A program made the position numbers and the translations under genes. This document shows, one piece after another, positions 40,383 through 48,725 of a DNA stretch of 64,000 nucleotides (position 1 is its first letter; each line of letters starts with the position of its first letter). Under the pieces are notes generated by a model that searched no databases, was not told the DNA's origin, and saw only the letters and a program-made list of their open reading frames with translations. The DNA is from Bacillota bacterium (GTDB lineage: Bacteria; Bacillota; Clostridia; Oscillospirales; Ruminococcaceae). The stretch is from the NCBI GenBank assembly GCA_023391875.1, contig JAEWAB010000004.1, positions 186,001 to 250,000 on the forward strand, written 5' to 3'.

Positions 40383-42047
40383 ATGCATCAGTTAATTGAA
40401 ATCACCTTGGGCAACCTGTTAAAAGACCTTGGTAAGAACTACCCCGACCGCCTTGCCGTCAAATACACCGACAGAGATTTTCAAAGAACGTGGAAGCAGC
40501 TTGACGAGGAGGCGGAGCAGCTCGCGAAGGGCTTTATGGCCATCGGTATCGGCAAGGGCGACCATGTGGCCATCTGGGCCACCAACACCCCCGAATGGAT
40601 GCTCACCTTGTTTGCCACCGCCAAGATCGGCGCGGTACTCGTAACCGTAAACACCAACTACAAGGTGTTTGAGCTCGAATACCTGCTCCGGCAGTCCGAC
40701 AGCAAGTGCCTTGTGATGACGCACGGCATCAAGGGCAGCAGCTATGTGGATATCATAAACGAGCTTTGCCCCGAGCTTAAGCGTTCTGAGCCCGGAGCGC
40801 TTACACACCCGATGCTGCCCTATTTAAAGTCGATTGTTTACGCGGGTAACGATACCCCAGCGGGTATGTACAACTTTAAAGAGCTCTACACCAGGAGCGC
40901 CGACATCAGCGAAGAGGCGTTTCAGGCCATTGTGCGGACCATTAATTTTCACGACGTGGTGAACATGCAGTATACCTCGGGTACCACAGGCTTCCCCAAA
41001 GGGGTAATGCTCACCCATTACAACATCATCAACGACGGCAAGAGCATCGGCGACTGCATGAAGTTTACCAAGGATGATAAGCTGTGTATCCCGGTACCGT
41101 TCTTCCACTGCTTTGGGCTGGTGCTCGGCATCATGGCCTGCATCACGCACGCCACCGCGATGGTGCCGGTGGATCATTTCAGCCCCATTCCCGTTATGTC
41201 CGCGATTCAGAACGAGGAGTGCACGGCGGTGCACGGCGTGCCCACCATGTTCATTGCCATGCTCGAGCACCCCGACTTTAAGCAGTTTAAGTTTTCACAC
41301 CTGCGCACCGGCATTATGGCGGGCTCGCCCTGCCCCATTAAGGTGATGCAGCAGGTGGTGGACGAGATGAATATGACCGAGATCACCATCGCCTACGGCC
41401 AGACGGAGGCCTCGCCGGTTTGCACCCAGACCACCACCGACGACAGTATCGAGGTGCGCGTTGCGACGGTAGGCAGGGTGCTGCCGTTTATGGAGGCCAA
41501 GATTGTAGACCCCGAGACGGGCGAGACCCTCGGCCCGCACCAGCCCGGCGAGTTCTGCGCGCGCGGCTATAATATCATGAAGGGCTACTACAAGATGGAG
41601 GAGGCCACCGCCGCCGCCATCGATAGAGACGGCTGGCTGCACACCGGCGACCTCGCACAGGTGGATGAGCACGGCTACTACAAGATTACCGGGCGCTTAA
41701 AGGATATGATCATCCGCGGCGGCGAGAACATCTACCCCAAGGAGATTGAGGAGTTCTTATACACCCATCCGTCGGTAAAGGATGTGCAGGTGATCGGCGT
41801 CCCCTCCCAAAAGTACGGCGAGGAGGTTATGGCCTGCATCGTCCTGCGCGAGGGTGCTACTCTCACGGAGGAGGAGGTTAAGGCCTGTGTGTCCGCCTCG
41901 ATGGCGCGCCACAAGGTGCCCAGCTATGTGGCGTTTATGGATTCCTTCCCCATGACGGCAAGCGGCAAGATACAGAAGTTTAAGATGCGCGAGTGGGCGG
42001 TAGAGCACCTCGGCCTGCAGGACGCCGCCAATATTGAAACAGCATAA
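40383..42047 (+). CDS. AMP-forming acyl-CoA synthetase
   Basis: 554 residues from ATG 40383 (GGAGGGA 6 nt upstream). Activates a carboxylic acid to its acyl-CoA with ATP. ANL-superfamily motifs: YTSGTTGFPKGV (P-loop), YGQTEASPV (A5), TGDLA (A7), KDMIIRGGENIYPKEIEEFL (hinge) and TASGKIQKFKMRE with the catalytic Lys. It resembles the ACSF2/medium-chain group. It is the only gene after a leucine T-box. A role in activating isovalerate or another branched-chain acid for leucine synthesis is therefore inferred, together with the VOR-type oxidoreductase at 59.1-61.7 kb. Confidence 0.93.
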   Translation: MHQLIEITLGNLLKDLGKNYPDRLAVKYTDRDFQRTWKQLDEEAEQLAKGFMAIGIGKGDHVAIWATNTPEWMLTLFATAKIGAVLVTVNTNYKVFELEYLLRQSDSKCLVMTHGIKGSSYVDIINELCPELKRSEPGALTHPMLPYLKSIVYAGNDTPAGMYNFKELYTRSADISEEAFQAIVRTINFHDVVNMQYTSGTTGFPKGVMLTHYNIINDGKSIGDCMKFTKDDKLCIPVPFFHCFGLVLGIMACITHATAMVPVDHFSPIPVMSAIQNEECTAVHGVPTMFIAMLEHPDFKQFKFSHLRTGIMAGSPCPIKVMQQVVDEMNMTEITIAYGQTEASPVCTQTTTDDSIEVRVATVGRVLPFMEAKIVDPETGETLGPHQPGEFCARGYNIMKGYYKMEEATAAAIDRDGWLHTGDLAQVDEHGYYKITGRLKDMIIRGGENIYPKEIEEFLYTHPSVKDVQVIGVPSQKYGEEVMACIVLREGATLTEEEVKACVSASMARHKVPSYVAFMDSFPMTASGKIQKFKMREWAVEHLGLQDAANIETA

Positions 42048-42241
42048 ATTGGGTAAAGACTGCCCCAAACTTTACCGAACCGTCCAATACCAAAAATTCC
42101 TCGGGACAGTAGAAATTTTTTTCAGAATAGGCTATAATGAAGTATATTCATTGAGAGAACTGTTAAAAAACCGGTTGCGGGATTTTAGTATTGCATCATT
42201 GAGCAGCAACAGTTTTTGGCGGCAGGCAGGTGAAGTTTTGC

Positions 42242-43969
42242 ATGAATTCCCCCGACAGTAAGCTGTGCATGGGCTGCATGTGTGAAAAGCCAAGCGATAC
42301 GGATGTGTGCGAAAGCTGTGGCTTTAACAGTAAAGCACCTCACCATGCGCTCTATTTAAAGCCCGGTACATGTTTATCCGAGCGCTTTATCGCCGGTAGG
42401 CTGATTTCCTATAACGGCGAAGGCGCCACCTATCTGGGATACGACTTTAGCCAAAACCGCAAGGTATTTATTCGCGAATACATGCCCGATTCGCTTGCCG
42501 TGCGTGAGCGTGGCGGCGAGAATGTACTAACCCTGAAGGGTAAAGAAACCCAATACAAGGCGCTGCTCTCTGATTTTTGCGATCTGTGCAGGCAGCTGCA
42601 AAAGCTGTATACATACACGGGGCTGCTCCCGATTGTGGATTTCTTTGAACGGAATAACACCGCTTACGCGGTTTACGAGTTTGTAGCCGAAACCACCCTC
42701 TCCTCGTTTCTTAAAGAGAACAGCGGCGCGTTTTCGGCCGATGTGATTACCGGCAGGCTTGCGCCTGTTCTCGCGGCGGTGGAGGCCATGCACGCGGCAG
42801 GGCTTGTCCATCGCGGTATTAGTACCGAGACCATTTTAGTGGGCGAAAACGGCGTACTGAGGCTGGCTGGGTTTGCCATCCCCGCGGCGCGCACCGCAAA
42901 GTGCGAGCTTACAGCCGAGCTGTTTGCGGGCTATTCGCCGCCCGAGCTTTATAGCCTTACCGGCTGGCAGGGCACATGGACGGACGTTTACTCGGCGGCA
43001 GCGGTTGTTTACACCATGCTCACCGGAGTAGTTCCACCTGAAGCGCCCGCGCGTTTGGCGCAGGATACCCTTAAACCCGCCATCGAGCTTGTATCGGATA
43101 TTCCGGCGAATGTTTCTCATGCGCTTAAGCGTGCGATGTCGCTTGAGCCGAAGGAGCGCCCCCAAACCATCGGAGAATTTACCGTGTTGCTTACACAGCC
43201 TTTGGCAGCAGTTGAAGAGAACCCCCAGAACAGTGATAAACGAGGTGAAAACATGTATCAGGAGCAGCAGCCGTCACCGGCCAAGAAGAAATCGGTTTCC
43301 AAGTGGAAGGCGCGCAAGCGGAACTTCATCTACATGTTTAGTTCCATGCTGATTACCACCACCATCCTGCTTACGCTGATGTTTGTTATACTCAGCGAGA
43401 TCGATAAAAGCCTGCTGGTTTTTGCCAAAGACAATACGCAGACGGGCAGCAACGTCGAGGTAGTCAGTGAAGATACCAATGCGAACGAGCCTTTTATCCT
43501 GCCCAATTTTGTGGGCAGCTACCTTGATACCGTTAAGAATAATAAAGAAGAATATGAGAAGTATTACATTGTAACCGAGACCGAGGAGTACAACGAGGAG
43601 TATCCCGCCGGCGTTATCTTCGACCAGAATCCGCTCCCCAACACACCGGTCAGCGAGCGTGTCAATGTGGCCGTTAAGGTGAGCAAGGGTCCCGCGCCTA
43701 TCCCAGAGGACATTGTCGGTATGGCGCAGGCCGATGCCGAGAAGGCGCTTACAGACGCGAAGATCAAGTATCAGGTCGTTCAAATGTATGACGACAATAT
43801 TCCCGCCGGGAATGTGGTGCGTGTCACCAGACTGCCGGGCGAGATTATGCTGATCGTAAGCCAAGGCAGCATGAACGGTGGAACCACCACCGGCGAAGAC
43901 GATGATGTCTATGGCGGAAAATCTCCGGATGAATACTGGGCGGATTGGTTTGCGCAGCAACAACATTAA
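42242..43969 (+). CDS. Zinc-ribbon, pseudokinase, PASTA membrane protein
   Basis: 575 residues from ATG 42242 (AGGTGAAG 6 nt upstream). Order: zinc ribbon C9-x2-C12...C23-x2-C26; Ser/Thr kinase-like domain about 48-320; low-complexity linker; TM about 365-385; then two PASTA-like domains (LPNFVGSYLDTVKNN...; PEDIVGMAQADAEKALTDAKI...). Kinase residues are altered: the Gly loop NGEGATYLG is kept, but the ATP Lys is Arg78 (KVFIREY), HRD is HRG (VHRGISTETI) and DFG is AGF (RLAGFA). It is thus most likely a pseudokinase that senses cell-wall fragments outside and binds partners inside. A TATAAT at 42133-42138 may be its -10. Confidence 0.88.
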   Translation: MNSPDSKLCMGCMCEKPSDTDVCESCGFNSKAPHHALYLKPGTCLSERFIAGRLISYNGEGATYLGYDFSQNRKVFIREYMPDSLAVRERGGENVLTLKGKETQYKALLSDFCDLCRQLQKLYTYTGLLPIVDFFERNNTAYAVYEFVAETTLSSFLKENSGAFSADVITGRLAPVLAAVEAMHAAGLVHRGISTETILVGENGVLRLAGFAIPAARTAKCELTAELFAGYSPPELYSLTGWQGTWTDVYSAAAVVYTMLTGVVPPEAPARLAQDTLKPAIELVSDIPANVSHALKRAMSLEPKERPQTIGEFTVLLTQPLAAVEENPQNSDKRGENMYQEQQPSPAKKKSVSKWKARKRNFIYMFSSMLITTTILLTLMFVILSEIDKSLLVFAKDNTQTGSNVEVVSEDTNANEPFILPNFVGSYLDTVKNNKEEYEKYYIVTETEEYNEEYPAGVIFDQNPLPNTPVSERVNVAVKVSKGPAPIPEDIVGMAQADAEKALTDAKIKYQVVQMYDDNIPAGNVVRVTRLPGEIMLIVSQGSMNGGTTTGEDDDVYGGKSPDEYWADWFAQQQH

Positions 43970-44060
43970 TAATGACAGATATCAGCCCTATTTGAGAAAA
44001 GAGGTTACCGGTCAATGACGCCGGGTTGACTCAAGAAACGTAGAGAAGAGGGTTTAACCT

Positions 44061-44873
44061 ATGAAGCTGGCTTTTTCAACCTTAGGCTGCCCCGGATGGC
44101 CGTTTGAGGAGATCTTCTCCACGGCAAAGGACTTGGGGCTTCATGGTATAGAGATTCGCGGCATCGGCAGTGAGATGTTTGCGCCTCAGGCAAAGCCGTT
44201 TATCAGCGAGAATATCGACGCGACCATCCAGAAGTTTTACAAGGCCAATATGCAGATTTCGCTGCTTGCTACCGGCGCCGTGCTGGGCAACAAGACGAAG
44301 GTTGAGGATGCCGTCGCCGAGGCAAAAAGTTATGTAAACCTTGCGCAGCGGCTGGGCACCCAGTATATCCGCGTGATGATTACCCCCGTGCCGCACCCCA
44401 CCGAGGATGCGGATTTTGAAACCGCACGCTTGGCCTACGAGGAGTTATGCGTTTACGGTGAGGGAAGAGGGGTTACGCCGCTTATCGAAACCAACGGCCC
44501 GCTTGCTTCCTCCAAGGCGATGAAGACGTTCCTGGAGGGCATCCAAAGCACCAACAAGGGTGTATTGTGGGACATTCACCACCCCTACCGTTACTTTGGC
44601 GAGACGCCTGCCGAAACCTACGCCCAGATAGGGAAGTGGGTACGTTACATCCATGTGAAGGATTCGGTAATGTCGGAGGGCAAGGTTGTATACCGCATGA
44701 TGGGGTACGGCGACGTCCCGATCTTTGACACGCTCAAGATACTGCAGGATAACGGCTACGACGGTTTTGTGTCGCTGGAATGGGTAAAGCGCTGGTGCCC
44801 GGACCTTCAGGAACCGGGTATTGTGTTCTCACACTTTGCAAGCTACATGAACTTTTTAATCCGTCAGCTATAA
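44061..44873 (+). CDS. Sugar phosphate isomerase/epimerase family protein
   Basis: 270 residues. Xylose-isomerase-like TIM barrel (AP endonuclease family 2). Starts MKLAFSTLGCPGWPFEEIFSTAKDLGLHGIEIRG; metal-site residues are expected in LIETNGP, LWDIHHPYRYFGETP, YIHVKDS and FVSLEWVKRW. Likely acts on a sugar or inosose; substrate unknown. GAAGAGG lies 9 nt upstream. Confidence 0.88.
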   Translation: MKLAFSTLGCPGWPFEEIFSTAKDLGLHGIEIRGIGSEMFAPQAKPFISENIDATIQKFYKANMQISLLATGAVLGNKTKVEDAVAEAKSYVNLAQRLGTQYIRVMITPVPHPTEDADFETARLAYEELCVYGEGRGVTPLIETNGPLASSKAMKTFLEGIQSTNKGVLWDIHHPYRYFGETPAETYAQIGKWVRYIHVKDSVMSEGKVVYRMMGYGDVPIFDTLKILQDNGYDGFVSLEWVKRWCPDLQEPGIVFSHFASYMNFLIRQL

Positions 44874-44886
44874 CAGCAGCTTTTTT

Positions 44887-44912
44887 GGGGCAGGCCGAGT
44901 GTCTGCCCTTTG
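44887..44912 (+). terminator. Terminator of the isomerase-like gene
   Basis: GGGCAG/CTGCCC stem (44888-44893/44903-44908) followed by TTTGT. Confidence 0.65.
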
Positions 44913-44939
44913 TCATTTTTAGTCGTATTCAGTGCGCAT

Positions 44940-45039
44940 ACTTATTTCAATTAGAAATATAGAAAAAATTCGAGCAAAAGGTTAAGTTTATGCCTTTTGT
45001 GAAGAATTTTTACGTAATATTTCTTATTGGATTAGTATT
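44940..45039 (+). repeat. Palindromic MITE-like intergenic repeat, copy 2
   Basis: Reverse complement of 311-412 at very high identity. Terminal inverted repeats are CAATTAGAAATAT (44948-44960) and ATATTTCTTATTGG (45017-45030); the inner arms also pair around a short loop. It ends about 20 bp before the SDR start codon. Confidence 0.75.
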
Positions 45040-45060
45040 ATGCAAGGGGGGTAAAGGCCG

Positions 45061-45795
45061 ATGAATAAAACGGCTCTCGTCACAGGCGCTTCACGGGGCA
45101 TCGGTGCCGCGATTGCAAGGCGGCTTGCCGCGGACGGTTTTGCCGTTGCGGTAAACTACCTGCACAGCGCGCAGCGCGCGCAGGAGGTGGTGGAGGCTAT
45201 CTTGCAAAACGGCGGCCGTGCCAAGGCCTTTTGCGCGGATATTGCGGACAAGGCGCAGGTGGATGGCATGGTAAGCGAGATTCATAAGGATTTTGGCGGG
45301 GTGGATGTCCTCGTCAACAACGCTGGCATTGCGCAGCAGAAGCTGTTCACCGACATTACCGCGGAGGACTGGAACCGCATGCTAGCCATAAACCTAAGCG
45401 GGATGTTCTATTGTTCGCAGGCGGTGCTGCCGCATATGATCCACCAAAAAGCGGGCAGCATTGTGAATATCTCGTCAATCTGGGGCATTACCGGCGCTTC
45501 GTGTGAGGTGCACTATTCCGCCGTCAAGGCGGGGGCTATCGGCCTTACCAAGGCTCTTGCCAAGGAGCTTGGCCCCTCGGGGATACGGGTGAACTGTATA
45601 GCGCCGGGTGTAATAGAAACCGAGATGAATAAAGCCCTTGACGAGCAGACGCTCGCCGCGTTGCGCGAAGAAACCCCGCTTGGTATCATCGGCAGCCCCA
45701 GCGATGTTGCGGCGGCGGTGTCGTTTCTGGTTTCACCGCAGGCAGGGTTTATCACGGGGCAGGTACTCAGCCCAAACGGCGGGTTCGTGATTTGA
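45061..45795 (+). CDS. Short-chain dehydrogenase/reductase (FabG-like)
   Basis: 244 residues. NAD(P) site TGASRGIGAAIA, NNAG, catalytic Ser (NISSIWG), YSAVKAG (Tyr/Lys pair) and PGVIETEMN. This matches 3-oxoacyl-ACP reductase-like SDRs; whether it acts in fatty-acid synthesis or on another ketone is open, as no fab genes lie nearby. AAGGGGGG lies 8 nt before ATG 45061, right after the palindromic repeat. Confidence 0.9.
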   Translation: MNKTALVTGASRGIGAAIARRLAADGFAVAVNYLHSAQRAQEVVEAILQNGGRAKAFCADIADKAQVDGMVSEIHKDFGGVDVLVNNAGIAQQKLFTDITAEDWNRMLAINLSGMFYCSQAVLPHMIHQKAGSIVNISSIWGITGASCEVHYSAVKAGAIGLTKALAKELGPSGIRVNCIAPGVIETEMNKALDEQTLAALREETPLGIIGSPSDVAAAVSFLVSPQAGFITGQVLSPNGGFVI

Positions 45796-45833
45796 CCTTC
45801 AGCCTACCATAACACCCGAAGGAGTTGATAGCC

Positions 45834-45998
45834 GTGCTCGAGAACGGAAAAGAGCGCTGCACCTGTGTCAAGAAAAGCTGCGAGCGGCATGGAAACTGCG
45901 AGGCCTGTTTGGCCTTCCATCGCCAAAACCCAAAGCGCCCGCTGCCCTACTGTAAGCGCCGGAAGAAAAAAGAGGCCATTACAGAAAAGATTGGCTAG
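45834..45998 (+). CDS. 54-residue basic, cysteine-rich small protein
   Basis: GTG 45834 with AAGGAG 9 nt upstream, TAG 45996-45998. Six Cys in an ordered pattern (C-x-C-x4-C-x5-C-x2-C then PYC) and a very basic C terminus (KRRKKK). This is a pattern of a small zinc-binding cytosolic protein; I recall similar short Cys-rich proteins in Clostridia but can give no function. Lies between the SDR and a GNAT gene, 38 nt after the SDR, probably in the same transcript. Confidence 0.7.
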   Translation: MLENGKERCTCVKKSCERHGNCEACLAFHRQNPKRPLPYCKRRKKKEAITEKIG

Positions 45999-46015
45999 AC
46001 CAAGACAGTTTGAAA

Positions 46016-46588
46016 ATGGGAGATGTGAATTTGACAGTTGAGACGGACAGGTTACTGCTTAGGCCGTTTGATGAGAGTGATTGGCAGGACCTGCATGAAT
46101 ACCTTTCGCAACCGGAGGTTGTGCGGTACGAGCCTTACAGTATATTTACCGAAAAGCAAAGCAGGAAGGAAGCGGTGCGGCGTGCTTCACTGCCGGAGTT
46201 TTTAGCGGTATGCTTAAAAGAAAACGGTAAGCTGATTGGCAATGTATACTTTAAAGAGCAGGAGCCTGCCGAGTTTCAAACTTGGGAGCTTGGGTATGTA
46301 TTGAGCGCGTATTTTCAGGGGTACGGCTATGCCGCTGAAGCCTGTCGCGCGATCCTAAGCCATGCATTTGTGTTTCTTCGGGCGCGCCGTGTGGTGGCTA
46401 TGTGCAACCCGTTAAACAGCCGTTCATGGCGGCTATTAGAGCGGCTGAACTTTAGGCGGGAAGGGCATCTGCGCCAAAATCTCTATTTTAAGTGCGACGA
46501 ACAGGGGAACCCAATATGGTGTGATACCTATGAATACGCCATACTGGCAGACGACTGGAAAAGTAACGGTTTGCACAATCATGCATAA
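46016..46588 (+). CDS. GNAT acetyltransferase, RimJ/RimL type
   Basis: About 190 residues. VETDRLLLRPFDESDWQDLHEYLSQPEVVRYEPY is the typical RimJ/RimL-like (Acetyltransf_3) start; ELGYVLSAYFQGYGYAAEACRAIL holds the acetyl-CoA motif A and NPLNSRSWRLLERLNFRREGHLRQ the C-terminal motif. Start is ATG 46016 or TTG 46031; the latter has GGGAG 7 nt upstream. Substrate may be a protein N terminus or small amine. Confidence 0.85.
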   Translation: MGDVNLTVETDRLLLRPFDESDWQDLHEYLSQPEVVRYEPYSIFTEKQSRKEAVRRASLPEFLAVCLKENGKLIGNVYFKEQEPAEFQTWELGYVLSAYFQGYGYAAEACRAILSHAFVFLRARRVVAMCNPLNSRSWRLLERLNFRREGHLRQNLYFKCDEQGNPIWCDTYEYAILADDWKSNGLHNHA

Positions 46589-46597
46589 AAAAATGGA

Positions 46598-46632
46598 AGC
46601 CCCGGGAGAATAATGTCCCGGGGCTGTTTGCT
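46598..46632 (+). terminator. Terminator after the GNAT gene
   Basis: 10-bp stem AGCCCCGGGA/TCCCGGGGCT (46598-46607/46616-46625) followed by GTTTG. Confidence 0.75.
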
Positions 46633-46769
46633 TCTTTGGCGTTTTGAGGATGTGACGCTATATTTTAGGATGAAATCAAGAGGCTTATGTTGGTAATGCC
46701 TATATCTGAGTGTGAAAATTACAGCACAATCACGATTTTTTAGTTTTGTTTAAAAATATTCAATTTGCC

Positions 46770-46797
46770 TCTTTCAATTTTTCGTAGTTTCGCTATA
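46770..46797 (+). promoter_or_regulatory. Promoter of the ABC exporter genes
   Basis: -35 TTTCAA, 16-bp spacer, -10 TATAAT (46792-46797 approximately). The rest of 46633-46886 shows nothing else recognisable. Confidence 0.5.
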
Positions 46798-46886
46798 ATA
46801 CGAAAAGGTACGTTAAAACGATTACACGAGCCGTGTGCATTCTGGCAGTTCTTTGTCACGGCAGTTTCAGCAACGGGGGTGCAGAG

Positions 46887-48626
46887 GTGTTTCAGTTTAA
46901 ATGGGTATGGCATAATCTGAAGGGCCATCGATGGCAGTTTATATTGGGTATGATCTTTCAACTCATCGCTTCTTCGGCGGTATTCGTAAACCCGATGATT
47001 ACCGGCTACATCGTCGATACCTGCTTAACCAAGCATGAACGGATGGACACCTTCGTGCCAGCCCTGATGCTTATGCTCATTATTCACTTTACGCGTATGG
47101 GGCTTATCTACACGACGGCCGTTATCATGGATGAGGCCTCGCAGGGGATGCTCATCACGATACGCGACAGGCTGTATGACACCCTGCAGGAGCAGGATTT
47201 AAGCTTTTATGGCCAGTACCGCACCGGCGACTTGATGACGCGTTTAACCGGTGACCTTGATATGGTCCGCCACTTTACGGCCTATGTCATCCGCCAGATA
47301 TTCAGTTCGATTTTGATACTGGTGTCTACGGTGATCTACCTGCTTACCGTCAACGCAACCTTTACCTTGGCGCTTGTTGTTCTTTCGCCGCTGGTGTTTT
47401 TAATACGCTATCTGTTTTCAAAGCGCGTTCGCCCCATGTATATGCAGCTGCGTGAGAAGCTCTCGGGGCTGAATGCCTTTGCGCAGGAGAACATCGAGGG
47501 CAACCGTGTGATTAAGGCGTTTGCGCGCGAGGATTTTGAGATTAGCAAGTTTAACCAGAGAAACGAGGATTTCCGCAAGGCAAACCTCAAGGCCTCCTAT
47601 ACCTGGCTTAAGTTTTGGCCTGGGCTTGAGTTTATCTCGCAGTCGTTTAACATCATCGTTATTCTGGTGGGCGGTGCGCTCGTCATCAACGGGAACCTCA
47701 GCTACGGCGAGCTGGTGTCGTTTGTCGCGCTGGTATGGGCGTTATCCGATCCGATGCGCCAGCTTGGGATGCTTTTAAATGATATCGAGCGCTTCTTCGC
47801 CTCGGCGAACAAGGTCATCGAGCTTTTCTACTCACGGCCGCTAATCGTCAGCCGCAAAAACTGCATCGAGCCGAAAGCGCCGCTGAAGGGCGAGGTGGAG
47901 TTTAAGGATGTCTGCTTCTCGTTTGGCAAGCAAAAGGTGCTCAGTCACGTGAGCTTCCATGCTTCCCCGGGCGAGACGGTTGCCATCATGGGCGAAACGG
48001 GCGTGGGCAAAACCTCTCTTATAAACCTTATCGCGCGCTTTTACGATGTAAAAAGCGGCAGTGTGCTGGTAGATGGCGCGGATGTGCGGGAATATAACCT
48101 GCAGGGGCTGCGCCGTAATATCGGCATGGCGACGCAGGATGTGTTCCTGTTCTCGGATACGATTGAGGGCAATATCTCCTACGGCAACCTCGATATGCCC
48201 GATGGGGAGATCAAACGCATGGCGGTAATGGCGGATGCCGACGGGTTTATCCAAAAGATGCCTGAGGGCTACGACACCATCGTGGGCGAGCGCGGCGTCG
48301 GCCTTTCCGGCGGGCAGCGGCAGCGCATCGCGCTGGCAAGGGCCTTGGCAATCAAGCCGAGGATTTTAATTCTGGATGATACCACCTCGGCGGTAGACCT
48401 TGAAACCGAAAAGTATATTCAGGAGCAGCTTGCGCAGCTCGATTACCCCTGCACCAAGTTTATCATCGCGCAGCGCATCAGCTCGGTAAAGAACGCTGAT
48501 AAGATCATTATCTTAAAAGACGGCAAGATCGCCGAGACGGGCACCCACGAGCAGCTGCTCGCTCAAGGCGGCTATTACAGCGAGATATTTGCCCTTCAAA
48601 ACAGCATGACGACGGATGCCGTGTAA
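46887..48626 (+). CDS. ABC exporter half-transporter with degenerate Walker B, subunit 1
   Basis: 579 residues from GTG 46887 (GGGGGTG 6 nt upstream); a frame from 46833 adds residues without support. Six-TM domain then nucleotide-binding domain: Walker A GETGVGKTS, signature LSGGQRQRIALA, Walker B ILILDDTTSAVD. The catalytic Glu after Walker B is Asp (LDD), as in the degenerate half of heterodimeric exporters of the BmrCD/TM287-288 type. The partner follows 99 nt later. Confidence 0.92.
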   Translation: MFQFKWVWHNLKGHRWQFILGMIFQLIASSAVFVNPMITGYIVDTCLTKHERMDTFVPALMLMLIIHFTRMGLIYTTAVIMDEASQGMLITIRDRLYDTLQEQDLSFYGQYRTGDLMTRLTGDLDMVRHFTAYVIRQIFSSILILVSTVIYLLTVNATFTLALVVLSPLVFLIRYLFSKRVRPMYMQLREKLSGLNAFAQENIEGNRVIKAFAREDFEISKFNQRNEDFRKANLKASYTWLKFWPGLEFISQSFNIIVILVGGALVINGNLSYGELVSFVALVWALSDPMRQLGMLLNDIERFFASANKVIELFYSRPLIVSRKNCIEPKAPLKGEVEFKDVCFSFGKQKVLSHVSFHASPGETVAIMGETGVGKTSLINLIARFYDVKSGSVLVDGADVREYNLQGLRRNIGMATQDVFLFSDTIEGNISYGNLDMPDGEIKRMAVMADADGFIQKMPEGYDTIVGERGVGLSGGQRQRIALARALAIKPRILILDDTTSAVDLETEKYIQEQLAQLDYPCTKFIIAQRISSVKNADKIIILKDGKIAETGTHEQLLAQGGYYSEIFALQNSMTTDAV

Positions 48627-48725
48627 ATGAATTTCGATAATAAGCCTTCTTGTAGCATCCTTTTCTATAATCAATCACAGGCTTCATGCCCTTAGACATA
48701 AAGCCGGAAAGGCATCATTATACGT

